A stretch of DNA of 64,000 nt from Stagnimonas aquatica (GTDB lineage Bacteria > Pseudomonadota > Gammaproteobacteria > Nevskiales > Nevskiaceae), in the NCBI RefSeq assembly GCF_003730135.1, contig NZ_RJVO01000008.1:123977-187976 (forward strand). The letters run 5' to 3'. The notes below the pieces were generated by a model, which made no database searches, was not told the origin of the DNA, and saw nothing but the letters and a program-made list of their open reading frames with translations. A program made the translations under genes and the position numbers. How positions within the stretch are numbered: position 1 is the first letter of the stretch; each line of letters opens with the position of its first letter. This document shows positions 27,531 through 36,751 of this stretch, one piece after another.

Positions 27531-27804
27531 GTCAAAGAGTGGCCCGGCTCCACGAGGTCCAGAGGCAGTAAGTTTGGCTACGGGAGAACCTTCTTGGAAA
27601 GCTTTCGCGAACAAAGTACCGTCTCCGACTAAGGACTGCGATTTGGGTATTCGCTACCGCAACGAATCAGTGGTTCACTACTGAAGCTAATCGCGAAGGC
27701 CCAATTGCCACTTTCGTGTGGCTTGGTGAGGATGTTGTTCTAAAGTCTTAATTTGGCATTAAGAAGGCCGGGAAAAATTGTTGTTCAACAATAAGGGGAC
27801 GGAA
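27531..27804. other. non-coding, AT-richer spacer
   Basis: About 270 bases with no open frame of note, clearly lower in GC than the left flank. Within it, TCTTAAT (27746-27752) and ATTAAGA (27758-27764) form a perfect 7-bp dyad around TTGGC just upstream of the next gene, a possible operator or promoter site. I see no integrase or transposase remnant here. Confidence 0.45.
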
Positions 27805-28896
27805 ATGGACTTCATCGACCAGTTACGCGTACTGGCAAGCAGGATCGCCAACACCAAGGCGATGATTCAGACGGAGGAGGCGACGAAGAATGCGATGGTC
27901 ATGCCATTCATTCAGGCCCTTGGCTACAACGTTTTTGACCCGCTGGAAGTGACGCCAGAGTTGGTGGCTGATGTCGGAACGAAGAAAGGCGAGAAGGTTG
28001 ATTACGCGATTCTGCGTGACGGGAAGCCGATCATGCTGTTCGAGTGCAAGAAGTGCGGGGGCGACCTTGGGGTAAATCATGCTGGTCAGCTCTTCCGATA
28101 TTTTCATGTCACCGAAGCCAGATTCGGCGTTCTAACAAACGGGCTTATTTATCGGTTCTTCACGGATCTTGAGCAGCCCAACAAGATGGACGAGAAACCG
28201 TTCTTCGAGTTCAGCATCCTTGATTTCAAGGAGCGGGACGTAGAGGAACTGAAGAAGTTTGCCAAGTCAGCGTTTGACCTCGATACGATCCTAACGACAG
28301 CGAACGATCTGAAGTACACGCGAGCCATCCAAGGGAAGCTGGCCGAGCTGGTAGCAAATCCCTCTGAGGAATTTGTGCGTCTCCTTTCGGCGGATCTCCT
28401 CGGTGCAAGGCGTTTTACCCCGGCTATTCGAGATCAGTTCACCGCCATCTCCAAACTGGCGTTCGAGCAGTTCATTGGTGAGCGAATCAATGAAAGACTG
28501 AAGGGGGCGATGACTCCCGAGTCAGTTACGGTTTCCGAAAAGCCTGCTGCTGCGCCCCAAGACGAGCCTGCAAGTCCGACCGAGCCAGTCATCGTTACGT
28601 CGAACGAGGAGCTTGAAGGTTTCCACACCGTTCGGGCGATCATCAGGAGCCTTGTGCCAACAAAGCGTGTTGTCATGCGAGATGCGCAGAGCTACTGCGC
28701 AATTCTTCTGGACGACAACAACCGAAAGCCGATCTGTCGGCTGCGCTTCAACAACACCCAGAAGCTGAGGCTCGGACTCTTCAACGCGCAGAAGGAAGAG
28801 GAACAAGTTTCTCTTGAGTCGGTGGACGACATCTACAACTACGCCGATCAGATTCGGGCAACGGTTGCTTCCTATGTCGGGAACGTTGACGCCTAA
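27805..28896 (+). CDS. solo HsdR-N-type PD-(D/E)XK domain protein
   Basis: A 363-residue protein. Residues 10-160 match the type I restriction HSDR_N family: EEATKNAMVMPFIQALGYNVFDPLEV, then the nuclease core with Asp in KVDYAIL and FECKK. The C-terminal 100 residues (from EELEGFHTVRAIIRSLV) form a separate small domain seen with such solo proteins. No helicase, HsdM or HsdS gene is present, so it is not a restriction system as such. The ATG follows AAGGGGACGG. Base composition differs from neighbours, indicating transfer; a defence role is possible but unproven. Confidence 0.8.
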   Translation: MDFIDQLRVLASRIANTKAMIQTEEATKNAMVMPFIQALGYNVFDPLEVTPELVADVGTKKGEKVDYAILRDGKPIMLFECKKCGGDLGVNHAGQLFRYFHVTEARFGVLTNGLIYRFFTDLEQPNKMDEKPFFEFSILDFKERDVEELKKFAKSAFDLDTILTTANDLKYTRAIQGKLAELVANPSEEFVRLLSADLLGARRFTPAIRDQFTAISKLAFEQFIGERINERLKGAMTPESVTVSEKPAAAPQDEPASPTEPVIVTSNEELEGFHTVRAIIRSLVPTKRVVMRDAQSYCAILLDDNNRKPICRLRFNNTQKLRLGLFNAQKEEEQVSLESVDDIYNYADQIRATVASYVGNVDA

Positions 28897-29031
28897 TTCG
28901 ACATCGAGAAAAAACGGGAAAGATGGCGAAGTAATTTTCGCCGCTGTGCCTAGGCTGTGCCGATGCATTACTCCGACCCTGAGGTTTCCGTGAATACGGC
29001 ATCCAAGAAATTGCGTGTTAGCCACGGCGCC

Positions 29032-29087
29032 GCCGAACAAGGCGCTCCCCGCGACGCCTTCGCCGCGCGTGCGCTTTGGCGTTAGCC
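29032..29087 (+). other. attC-like recombination site 1 (left cassette junction)
   Basis: A GCCGAAC...GTTAGCC element with an imperfect inner stem (AAGGCGC at 29039-29045 against GCGCTTT at 29071-29077; CGCG against CGCG inside). Spacing is tighter than in canonical attC. GTTAGCC at 29081-29087 is the exact reverse complement of GGCTAAC at 29558-29564. A second GTTAGCC stands at 29017-29023. Confidence 0.55.
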
Positions 29088-29107
29088 ATTAAAAGCATCT
29101 CACCCCG

Positions 29108-29563
29108 ATGAGCGAGATTGATCTTTTTGAATTGCGCGAGCCTAAGAATCTCTTTGCGGAGATACAAGAAGCAATGGCCGAATATTGTCGGGAACCAAGC
29201 AGCCGGCTATTGCTCTTCCTACTATTTTCTTTAAACCACTTGCGTGAGTGGATAGCAGGTGCAGGGTACGAAGCTTTGAAGGCCAAGCGTCAGTCTGGTC
29301 AAGTTCTGCTTCCAGCAGAGATGTTTTACTTCGAGCTGTGGACTCTAGAAGAGTTTCAAACCATCAATGCACTTTGCAATCGCAGTAAGCACGCCAGCAT
29401 CCGAAGTGGCGGCGCTACTTCTGTCTCTTCCGGGGCGACCTGCAACAGTTGGTGCTGTGATTCACTCGACCAGACCTACTACCGAATCGATGGTATCGAT
29501 TCGCGTGAAATATTCTTCCCCGTTATACAGAAATACCATGCTTGGTTTGCCAGCAATGGCTAA
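29108..29563 (+). CDS. unknown gene in an integron-type cassette
   Basis: A 151-residue protein of a family I do not recognise. It is soluble, rather rich in aromatic residues and Cys (EMFYFELWTLEEFQ, SWCCDS), with no signal or membrane helix. The ATG lies 21 bases after GTTAGCC and lacks a Shine-Dalgarno. The stop TAA (29561-29563) falls inside GGCTAAC, the left end of attC-like site 2. A short leader, a stop inside the recombination site and lower GC are all normal for integron cassettes. Function unknown; many cassette genes encode orphan or defence proteins. Confidence 0.7.
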   Translation: MSEIDLFELREPKNLFAEIQEAMAEYCREPSSRLLLFLLFSLNHLREWIAGAGYEALKAKRQSGQVLLPAEMFYFELWTLEEFQTINALCNRSKHASIRSGGATSVSSGATCNSWCCDSLDQTYYRIDGIDSREIFFPVIQKYHAWFASNG

Positions 29564-29628
29564 CCAGGCCAGCCGTATTTGCTACCGCTTCGCGGCATCA
29601 AATCCGCGGCTGAGCTAGGTCGTTGAGG
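29558..29628 (+). other. attC-like recombination site 2
   Basis: GGCTAAC (29558-29564), 5-base spacer, then an imperfect stem: CAGCCG (29570-29575) with CGGCTG (29607-29612), ATTTG (29577-29581) with CAAAT (29599-29603), CCGC (29585-29588) with GCGG (29592-29595) around a TTC loop, ending at a GTTGAGG core (29622-29628). Size 71 bases. This is the layout of an integron attC. Confidence 0.7.
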
Positions 29629-29646
29629 TTGTAGAAAAACGACCGC

Positions 29647-32600
29647 CTAACCCGCCTCCATCTCAATCAACAAATCCCCAGGCCGCACGACGTCGCCGGC
29701 GTGCACATGCACGGCTTTGACCACCGCGTCCTGCGCGGCGGCGACCAGGGTTTCCATCTTCATCGCTTCCAGCGCTAGCAGGGTCTCGCCCTTGGCGACG
29801 CGCTGGCCGGCCTGCACCGCGAGGCGCGCCACCGTGCCGGGCATCGGTGCGCCGACTTCCAGAGCGTTGCCTTCCGCCGCCTTGCGCCGCTCGTAGGCCT
29901 GCTTCACGCCGGCATGGGCAACGCGCTGGGCGCGTGGCTGGCCGTTGAGTTCAAAGAACAGCTTGCTGGCGCCCTCGTCGAGCAGCTCGGTGCGGCCCTG
30001 CAGACGGATCACCAGGGTTTTGCCGGTGTCGATGTCGACGCTGATCTCCTCGTTGTCCGGCAGGCCGTAGAAGAACACCGGCGTCGGTAGCGCGCTGACA
30101 TCGCCATAAAGCTTCTGGTGCTCGACGTAGTCCTTGTAGACCTTGGGGTACATCAGGTGGCTGGCGAGGTCGGCGTCGGAGAGCTTCACGCCCAGCGCCT
30201 GCTCGGTCTTCTGCCGCTCGGCGGCGAGATCGACGGCGGCGAGACTGGCGCCCGGGCGTTCGCTCAGTACCGGTTTATCGCGCAGCACCTTGGCTTGCAG
30301 CGCCGCCGGCCAGGGCTCGGGCGGCAGCCCCAGTTCGCCTCTGAACAACTGCACCACCGATTCGGGAAAATCCACGGCGTAATCGGGGTCCACCAGCTGC
30401 TCGATGCTCAGGCCCTTGGCGACCATGAACAGCGCCATGTCGCCGACCACCTTGGAGCTGGGCGTGACCTTGACGATGTCGCCGAAGGCGCGGTTGACGT
30501 CGGCATAGGCCTTAGAGACTTCGGCCCAGCGCGATTCGAGACCCATGCTGCGCGCCTGCTCGCGCAGATTGGTGTACTGCCCGCCCGGCATCTCGTGGCG
30601 ATAGACGTCGGCCGTACCGCTGCGGATGTCGGATTCGAAGGGCGCGTAGTAGCGGCGCACGCCCTCCCAGTAGTCGGAGAGCGTCTGCATCGCGCCGAGG
30701 TCGATCTTGGGGTCGCGCGCATGGCCCACCAGCGCCGCCGCGATGCTGCCGAGATTGGGCTGCGAGGTGAGGCCGGAGAGCGCGTCGAGTGCGCCGTCGA
30801 CCGCGTCGACGCCGGCCTCGACGGCCGCCAGCACGCTCGCCGCCGCGATGCCGCTGGTGTCGTGGGTGTGGAAGTGGATGGGGATGCCGACTTCAGCTTT
30901 AAGCGCGCGTACCAGTTCGCCGGCCGCGCGCGGCTTAGCCACGCCGGCCATGTCCTTGATGCCAAGTACGTGCGCGCCGGCCTGCTCCAGCGCCTTGGCG
31001 ATCTTCACGTAGTAGGCGAGGTTGAACTTGGGCCGCCCGGCGTCGAACAGGTCGCCCGAATAGCACACCGTGCCCTCGCAAACCGCGCCGGACTCGATCA
31101 CCGCGTCCATGGCGACGCGCATGTTGTCGACGGCATTGAGCGAGTCGAACACGCGGAAGATGTCGATGCCCTCCTTCGCCGCCTGCTGCACGAAGTAGCG
31201 CACGACGTTGTCGGCGTAGTTGGTGTAGCCGACCGCGTTGGCCGAGCGCAGCAGCATCTGGAAGGGGATGTTGGGAACGTCCTTGCGCAGTTTGCGCAGG
31301 CGGTCCCAGGGGTCTTCCTTCAAGAAGCGCAGGGCGACGTCGAAGGTGGCGCCGCCCCAGCATTCCAGCGACAGCAGGCCGGGCAGCAGGCGCGCGTAAT
31401 GCGGCGCGATGGGCAAGAGGTCCGCCGTGCGCATGCGGGTGGCGAACAGCGACTGGTGGGCGTCGCGCATGCTGGTGTCGGTGAGCAGCACGCGATCCTG
31501 TGCCTTGAGCCAGTCGGCGAAGCCCTTCGCGCCCAGTTCCTTGAGCTTGTCGCGCAGCCCCGGCGGCGGCGCGTGGGCGAGGTCCGTCGCTGGCAGCAGC
31601 GCGGGCGCGAAGCTTCCGGTCGGCTTGGCGCGGCCCTTCATGTCCGGGTTGCCGTTGACGATCACCTCGCCGATGAAGTTGAGGATCTTGGTGGCGCGAT
31701 CCTGCCTGGCGGTGAACTTGAACAGCTCCGGCGTGGTGTCGATGAAGCGCGTGGTCGCCTCGCCGCGGGTGAACAGCGGATGGGCGATGACGTTTTCCAG
31801 GAACTGCAGATTGGTCGAGACGCCACGGATGCGGAACTCGCGCAGCGCGCGGTCCATGCGCCGCACCGCGACCTCGCGCTCTGGCGCCCAGGCGGTGACC
31901 TTCACCAGCAGCGAGTCGTAGTGCGGGGTGACCACCGCATTGGAATACACCGTGCCGCCATCGAGGCGGATGCCGAAGCCCGCCGGCGAGCGGTAGGCGG
32001 TCACACGGCCGTGATCGGGCGTGAAGCCGTTCTCCGGGTCTTCGGTGGTGACGCGGCATTGCAGAGCGTGGCCGGAGAGCCGCAGGTCTTGCTGCTTCGG
32101 CAGCCCCGGCTCGCCGATCTGCGCGCCCTCGGTGACGCGGATCTGCGCGGCCACCAGATCGACGCCGGTGACCATCTCGGTGACCGTGTGCTCGACCTGG
32201 ATGCGCGGGTTGACCTCGATGAAATAGAACAGGCCGGTGTCGGCATCCATCAAAAACTCGACGGTGCCCGCGTGCGAGTAGCCGACGCTGGCGCAGAGCC
32301 GCACCGCCGAGGCGCACAGCGACTCGCGGGTGGCGGCATCGAGATACGGGGCGGGCGCGCGCTCGACCACCTTCTGGTTGCGGCGTTGCACGGTGCAGTC
32401 GCGCTCGAACAGGTGCACGAGCTGGCCGTGGGTGTCGCCAAGAATCTGCACCTCCACATGCCGCGCCCGTCGCACCAGCTTCTCGACATAGACCGCGTCG
32501 TTGCCGAACGCCGCCTTGGCCTCGCGCCGCGCAGATTCCATCTGTGGCAGCAGCTCGGCCTCGGATTCGATCACCCGCATGCCGCGACCGCCGCCGCCCC

Positions 32601-33093
32601 AGCTCGCCTTCATCATCACCGGATAGCCCACCGCCGCCACCAGCGGCTTGCAGGCCTCCGGGTCGGCGGGCAGCTCGCCGGTGGCCGGCAGGGTCGGCAC
32701 GTTCGCGGCCACCGCCGCCGCCTTCGCCGCCACCTTGTCGCCCAGCGTGCGCAGCACCTGGGGACTGGGGCCGATGAAGCGGATGCCGGCCGCCGCGCAG
32801 GCTTCGGCGAAGTCCGGATTTTCGGACAGAAAGCCATAGCCCGGATGGATGGCGTCCACCCCGGCCGCGACCGCGACGCGGATGATGTCCGCAATGTCGA
32901 GATAGGCGGCGATGGGCTTCTTGCCCTTGCCGACCAGATAGCTCTCGTCCGCCTTGAAGCGGTGCAGGGCGAAGCGGTCCTCGTGGGCGTAGATGGCGAC
33001 GGTGCGGATGCCCATCTCCGCCGCCGCGCGCATCACCCGGATCGAAATCTCGCCGCGATTGGCTACCAGCAACTTCTTGATGCTGCCGCTCAT
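29647..33093 (-). CDS. pyc: pyruvate carboxylase
   Basis: A 1148-residue biotin enzyme converting pyruvate to oxaloacetate, refilling the TCA cycle. All domains lie in one chain: biotin carboxylase at the N-terminus (KKLLVANRGEIS, ATP-grasp with KASWGGGGRGMR), carboxyltransferase from about residue 510 (LLTDTSMRDAHQSL, and the metal-site HFHTHDTSG), and the C-terminal biotinyl domain with the lysine in EAMKM. The ATG at 33093 follows GGGGTAAG; an open upstream extension lacks homology. Single-chain pyruvate carboxylase suits growth on acetyl-CoA- and propionyl-CoA-yielding substrates such as steroids. Confidence 0.96.
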   Translation of the reverse strand: MSGSIKKLLVANRGEISIRVMRAAAEMGIRTVAIYAHEDRFALHRFKADESYLVGKGKKPIAAYLDIADIIRVAVAAGVDAIHPGYGFLSENPDFAEACAAAGIRFIGPSPQVLRTLGDKVAAKAAAVAANVPTLPATGELPADPEACKPLVAAVGYPVMMKASWGGGGRGMRVIESEAELLPQMESARREAKAAFGNDAVYVEKLVRRARHVEVQILGDTHGQLVHLFERDCTVQRRNQKVVERAPAPYLDAATRESLCASAVRLCASVGYSHAGTVEFLMDADTGLFYFIEVNPRIQVEHTVTEMVTGVDLVAAQIRVTEGAQIGEPGLPKQQDLRLSGHALQCRVTTEDPENGFTPDHGRVTAYRSPAGFGIRLDGGTVYSNAVVTPHYDSLLVKVTAWAPEREVAVRRMDRALREFRIRGVSTNLQFLENVIAHPLFTRGEATTRFIDTTPELFKFTARQDRATKILNFIGEVIVNGNPDMKGRAKPTGSFAPALLPATDLAHAPPPGLRDKLKELGAKGFADWLKAQDRVLLTDTSMRDAHQSLFATRMRTADLLPIAPHYARLLPGLLSLECWGGATFDVALRFLKEDPWDRLRKLRKDVPNIPFQMLLRSANAVGYTNYADNVVRYFVQQAAKEGIDIFRVFDSLNAVDNMRVAMDAVIESGAVCEGTVCYSGDLFDAGRPKFNLAYYVKIAKALEQAGAHVLGIKDMAGVAKPRAAGELVRALKAEVGIPIHFHTHDTSGIAAASVLAAVEAGVDAVDGALDALSGLTSQPNLGSIAAALVGHARDPKIDLGAMQTLSDYWEGVRRYYAPFESDIRSGTADVYRHEMPGGQYTNLREQARSMGLESRWAEVSKAYADVNRAFGDIVKVTPSSKVVGDMALFMVAKGLSIEQLVDPDYAVDFPESVVQLFRGELGLPPEPWPAALQAKVLRDKPVLSERPGASLAAVDLAAERQKTEQALGVKLSDADLASHLMYPKVYKDYVEHQKLYGDVSALPTPVFFYGLPDNEEISVDIDTGKTLVIRLQGRTELLDEGASKLFFELNGQPRAQRVAHAGVKQAYERRKAAEGNALEVGAPMPGTVARLAVQAGQRVAKGETLLALEAMKMETLVAAAQDAVVKAVHVHAGDVVRPGDLLIEMEAG

Positions 33094-33262
33094 GAGCTTA
33101 CCCCGCAGTGTGGCCGCTGTTTCCACCGTGACTGGCAGCGCACCGGCCCTGACTACAGGCGGTAACAACGACCGTGCCAGCGCCGTCCTGGCGCAGGGTG
33201 GAGTGAGTCGCATGGTGGCACGGGTGCGCCGCCGCGACGTCCTCCAAGGGGTGTAGAACGGC

Positions 33263-33523
33263 TCAGGCCGGTCGGCTCAGGTGATTGGCCAGACCCAGGC
33301 GCTCGATGAAGGCGTTGGCCAGCGCCGTGCTGTGGCGCTCACGCTGGCGCAGATTGGCTTCCTGCACGCGATGACGTTCCTCACCCAGCCTGAGCCCGCC
33401 CTGACTGGCGAACAGTTCCAGCTCGCCACGGTAGTCCTCGCCTTTGTGGCCGGGCGCCGGCCACCAGCGCACGGTGACCGTGAGGTCGTCCGGGTAGCGG
33501 CGGATGAACAGGGTTTGCGGCAT
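33263..33523 (-). CDS. small hypothetical protein
   Basis: An 86-residue soluble protein with alternating beta-like and charged helical parts (LFIRRYPDDLTVTVRWWPAP, then a Glu/Arg-rich helix). I do not recognise the family. It has GC-rich codon use like its neighbours and stands alone between pyc and the PHP lipoprotein gene. Confidence 0.5.
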   Translation of the reverse strand: MPQTLFIRRYPDDLTVTVRWWPAPGHKGEDYRGELELFASQGGLRLGEERHRVQEANLRQRERHSTALANAFIERLGLANHLSRPA

Positions 33524-33660
33524 GCGGGCTCCGCGTCGCCGCCGGGGATTCGACGGAGGCGCGGGGCACTGTGACCTGCGGAACCGGCTGCCGGTCGGCC
33601 GCGGCGATCCAGGGGCCCGCAGGGCTGACGAGAGGCACCGGCCCTGGGCCGCTCGGCGAC

Positions 33661-34929
33661 TCAGCGCGCGCTGATCCAGACCGGAGCCAGATATGCCGCC
33701 GACAGTCCGTCGGCCCCATCCACGCGCACGAAATACCAGTGGCTGCCCTCGGTCACCGGCACTTCAAACCGTCCGTGAGCGCTGTCGGTGCTCGCCAGCT
33801 CCTGGCCACCGGCCCCGAACAGCCGCAGCGTGCCGTTGTAGGCGCTGCCGTCCTTCTGGCGGACCTGGGTCTGCAAGACCACGCGGCTGCCCAGGTCGCA
33901 GCTCAGTTGCGAGCCCATCGGGTGCCCCTCGGCCTGAAAGTCCACGCGCAGGTGCTGGCCCGGCGCCAGCGCATAGGTGCGGCGCGCCTGCCAGGCGGCC
34001 TTGATCGCCGCCTCGCCGAGGTCGCTGGCGAGGGTGACGGTCTTCGGGTGCTCCTCGGCGCCGTAGGTCCCCCAGTGGTTGTCCTCGGAGCCGATCGGCG
34101 CCAGCCGCCAGCCCTTGTCCAGCGCCTTGGCGTAGTAGGGCAGGTAGCGGTCGTTGCGGTGGTCGGTGTTGTACAGCTCGATGCCGAACATGCGCTCCAC
34201 CGCCTCCGGGATCAGCGTGAAATCGTTCCAGTCGCACTCCGCGCTTTCCTTGTCGAAGCATTTGTCATGCGGATGGTTGAAGTGCGCCAGCGCGTCGCTG
34301 CCGCCGCCCATAGCCACCTCGCCGCTCAGGCTGCCGCCGTTGAGCGCCGGGGTGTCGGCGTCGCGGGTGAACCAGCTCCAGAAGGTATCCATGGTGAACA
34401 GATAGCCGCCATCGAACTTGGCGTTGCTGAAGTTCTTCGAGAAGTAGACGTTGATGTGGCCGAAGCGGTCCGAGGTCCACTCGAAACCACGGATGGCGAG
34501 GAAGCTGTCGTCGCTCGCCGCCTGCGCCTGCTCGGCGGTGTTCTGCCACTTCAGCAGCTCGTCGGCGCTGGGGGTGAGGCAGGTGAGCAGGCCTTGCAGC
34601 GAGGCAAAGCACTGGTCCCCTACCGACAGGAACAGGCCGTTATTGAGGGTGTCGGAATGCTCGCTGCTGCCGACGAAGCTGTAGCCCAGCGACTTGGCCT
34701 TGGCGAAGTAGTCGCCCGGCACGTCGGTGATGACGCCGTCGGAGTAGCTGGAATGCATGTGCATCAGCCCCTCGTAGGGCTTCAGGCTCGCCAGCGGCTC
34801 GCCTTCATACGGCGCGCAGGCCTTGGCGACCGGCGGCGGCTCGGTGGTGGGCGGGCTGCGCTGCTCGCCGTCGCAGGAGACCAGGCTCAGCAGGCTGGCG
34901 AGTAGCAGGAGGTGGCGGGCGGCGGGCAC
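33661..34929 (-). CDS. PHP-domain metal-dependent hydrolase, lipoprotein
   Basis: A 422-residue protein with a lipoprotein signal (LLSLVSC). The PHP metal motifs are present: HMHSSYSDG near residue 57, SSEHSD, FNHP and GSEDNHWG. A C-terminal beta-sandwich follows. This architecture matches secreted PHP/DUF3604-type predicted phosphoesterases whose substrates are unknown. It probably acts at the outer membrane or periplasm. It stands alone. Confidence 0.8.
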   Translation of the reverse strand: MPAARHLLLLASLLSLVSCDGEQRSPPTTEPPPVAKACAPYEGEPLASLKPYEGLMHMHSSYSDGVITDVPGDYFAKAKSLGYSFVGSSEHSDTLNNGLFLSVGDQCFASLQGLLTCLTPSADELLKWQNTAEQAQAASDDSFLAIRGFEWTSDRFGHINVYFSKNFSNAKFDGGYLFTMDTFWSWFTRDADTPALNGGSLSGEVAMGGGSDALAHFNHPHDKCFDKESAECDWNDFTLIPEAVERMFGIELYNTDHRNDRYLPYYAKALDKGWRLAPIGSEDNHWGTYGAEEHPKTVTLASDLGEAAIKAAWQARRTYALAPGQHLRVDFQAEGHPMGSQLSCDLGSRVVLQTQVRQKDGSAYNGTLRLFGAGGQELASTDSAHGRFEVPVTEGSHWYFVRVDGADGLSAAYLAPVWISAR

Positions 34930-35042
34930 GGTCGTTCGTCCAGGAAGAGCGGGCCGCGCAGGCTAGGGGTTGGAGATGACAGGCTGAGGAAATGTCCTCC
35001 GCGATTCACCGCGAGTGGCCGTTCGCGCCAGCCCGCCTGCAA

Positions 35043-36089
35043 CTAGGCCGCTGCGTCGCGGGCGGCCTGCCAGCTGCGGTAGTGGTCGGCGAGTGTTTCG
35101 CGCAGCGGCCGGTAGCGGACGCCCAGTTCCTCGATGCCGCGCCGGTTGTCGACCTTGAAGCGAATGCCGACGTGGTTGTCCTGGTACTTGCGCGACAGTC
35201 CGAACAGCGGTCCGAGCAGACGCAGCAGCCAGCCCGGGATGATGACGCGCGGCAGCAGCCAGGGCCGCCGGTGCTGCTCGCGCAGCAGACGCGCGAGGTC
35301 CAGGAAGTGGGCCATCTCCCGCTCGGCGATGATGTAGCGGCCGTGGGCGGCGGGCGTGCGTGCTGCGGCCAGATGCGCGGCAGCGACCTCGCGCACGTCC
35401 ACCGTCGCGACGCTGAGGTCGGGCACGCCGAAGAACAGCTTGCCGCCGAGGATCTCGTCGAGCAGAAACAGGCTGCCGGAGTCCGAGGCCATCGACAGGC
35501 TGGGGCCCAGCACCAGGCCGGGGTTGATGCACACCAGGTCCCAGCGCGACTGCGCGGCGCACATCGCCCAGGCCAGCTTCTCGGCCTGCACCTTCGAGTA
35601 GTGGTAGGGGTTGTAGTCCACCGTGCTGCTTTCGTTGAAGTAGCGCTCCGACAGCACCTGGCCCTCCATCGCCAGCACATCGCTGTAGTCGCCGAAGATC
35701 GCGCCGACCGTCGAGGTCATCACCACCCGCCGTACCGAGGGGCAGCGATTGACGCTGTCGAGCACATTGCGGGTGCCGTTCAGTGCCGGCTCCAACATCT
35801 GCGTGCGGCCATCGCGGATCTTCTCCGGCATCAGAAACGGCGAGGCGACGTGATGCACCACCTCGCAGCCGGCCATCGCGGCGTCGAAGCTGCCGGGCTT
35901 GAGCAGATCGGCCTCGAACAGCCGCAGCTGCTGCGGGTACTGGGCTTGCAGCGCCAGCAGCGGTGCCAGCTTGTCCTGCCGCCGCAGGTCGCGGACGCTG
36001 GCGTGCACCTGCTCGCCGGCCGCCAGCAGATGGGCAATCACATGGCTGGCGATGAAGCCGCTGCCGCCGGTGACCAACGAGGTTGTCAT
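35043..36089 (-). CDS. extended SDR, dihydroflavonol-reductase-like
   Basis: A 348-residue NAD(P)-dependent reductase. TGGSGFIASHVIAHLL is the nucleotide motif, VVMTSTVGAIFGD the Ser region and YHYSKVQAEKLAW the catalytic Tyr-Lys. The family includes dihydroflavonol reductases, aldehyde reductases and 3-beta-hydroxysteroid dehydrogenase-like enzymes, so a steroid role is possible. The ATG at 36089 follows CAGGAGCAGG. Substrate not determinable from sequence. Confidence 0.85.
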   Translation of the reverse strand: MTTSLVTGGSGFIASHVIAHLLAAGEQVHASVRDLRRQDKLAPLLALQAQYPQQLRLFEADLLKPGSFDAAMAGCEVVHHVASPFLMPEKIRDGRTQMLEPALNGTRNVLDSVNRCPSVRRVVMTSTVGAIFGDYSDVLAMEGQVLSERYFNESSTVDYNPYHYSKVQAEKLAWAMCAAQSRWDLVCINPGLVLGPSLSMASDSGSLFLLDEILGGKLFFGVPDLSVATVDVREVAAAHLAAARTPAAHGRYIIAEREMAHFLDLARLLREQHRRPWLLPRVIIPGWLLRLLGPLFGLSRKYQDNHVGIRFKVDNRRGIEELGVRYRPLRETLADHYRSWQAARDAAA

Positions 36090-36316
36090 GCCTGCTCCTG
36101 GATGGTGATTTTCATGAGCAGGATCGTATCTGCGGCACCCTGCGTTGCCGCTAAGAAAATCATCCTTGTGCGCAAGACTTGGCCTGCAAGACCAGGCCGT
36201 GCCTGGATGGCGCGTCGCCCCATCAACGGTCTTCGGTGCCGGAGCTTGCAGGACGCGAGACAGGCGGCCCGTCGTCGCCCTGTCGTCACAGGGTTCCAGG
36301 CCGCACAATAGTCCGC

Positions 36317-36751
36317 ATGACCTGGACCCTACATGCCCAACTCGCGGCCGACACGCTGAGCGTCGGCGATTTCCCCTTGAGCCGGCTGCTGCTGATGAAC
36401 GAGTCGCGCTACCCCTGGTGCATCCTGGTGCCGCGTCGCAGCGGCGCCAAGGAGCTGCACCGGCTCGACGACGCCGATCAGCTGCAACTGCTGCGCGAAT
36501 CCACCGCGCTGGCGCGGGCGATGGAAGCGGCCTTTGCGCCGCACAAGATGAACGTCGCCGCGCTCGGCAACATGGTTCCGCAACTGCACCTGCACCACAT
36601 CGCCCGCTATCGCGGCGACCCGGCCTGGCCGGCGCCGGTCTGGGGCAAGTTCCCCGCGCAGGCCTACGAGCCGGCGGCAGCCGCTGAACGCATCGCCCGG
36701 TTGCGGCAGTTGCTGCCGGGACTGCTCTACGAGTCTGCCGACGCCGGCTAA
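36317..36751 (+). CDS. HIT-family nucleotide-binding protein
   Basis: A 144-residue histidine-triad protein with the HxHxH active site in QLHLHHIARY and the preceding NMVP. HIT enzymes hydrolyse nucleotide phosphoramidates or dinucleoside polyphosphates. Its stop overlaps the convergent thioesterase gene by four bases. Confidence 0.9.
   Translation: MTWTLHAQLAADTLSVGDFPLSRLLLMNESRYPWCILVPRRSGAKELHRLDDADQLQLLRESTALARAMEAAFAPHKMNVAALGNMVPQLHLHHIARYRGDPAWPAPVWGKFPAQAYEPAAAAERIARLRQLLPGLLYESADAG

Noticed and set aside
27531..29646. Integron integrase or attI site near the cassette
   Set aside because: No tyrosine-recombinase motifs or suitable frame on either strand in this stretch.
30118..33165. 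Thousand-codon plus-strand frame opposite pyruvate carboxylase
   Set aside because: Antisense shadow of a full-length, motif-complete enzyme.
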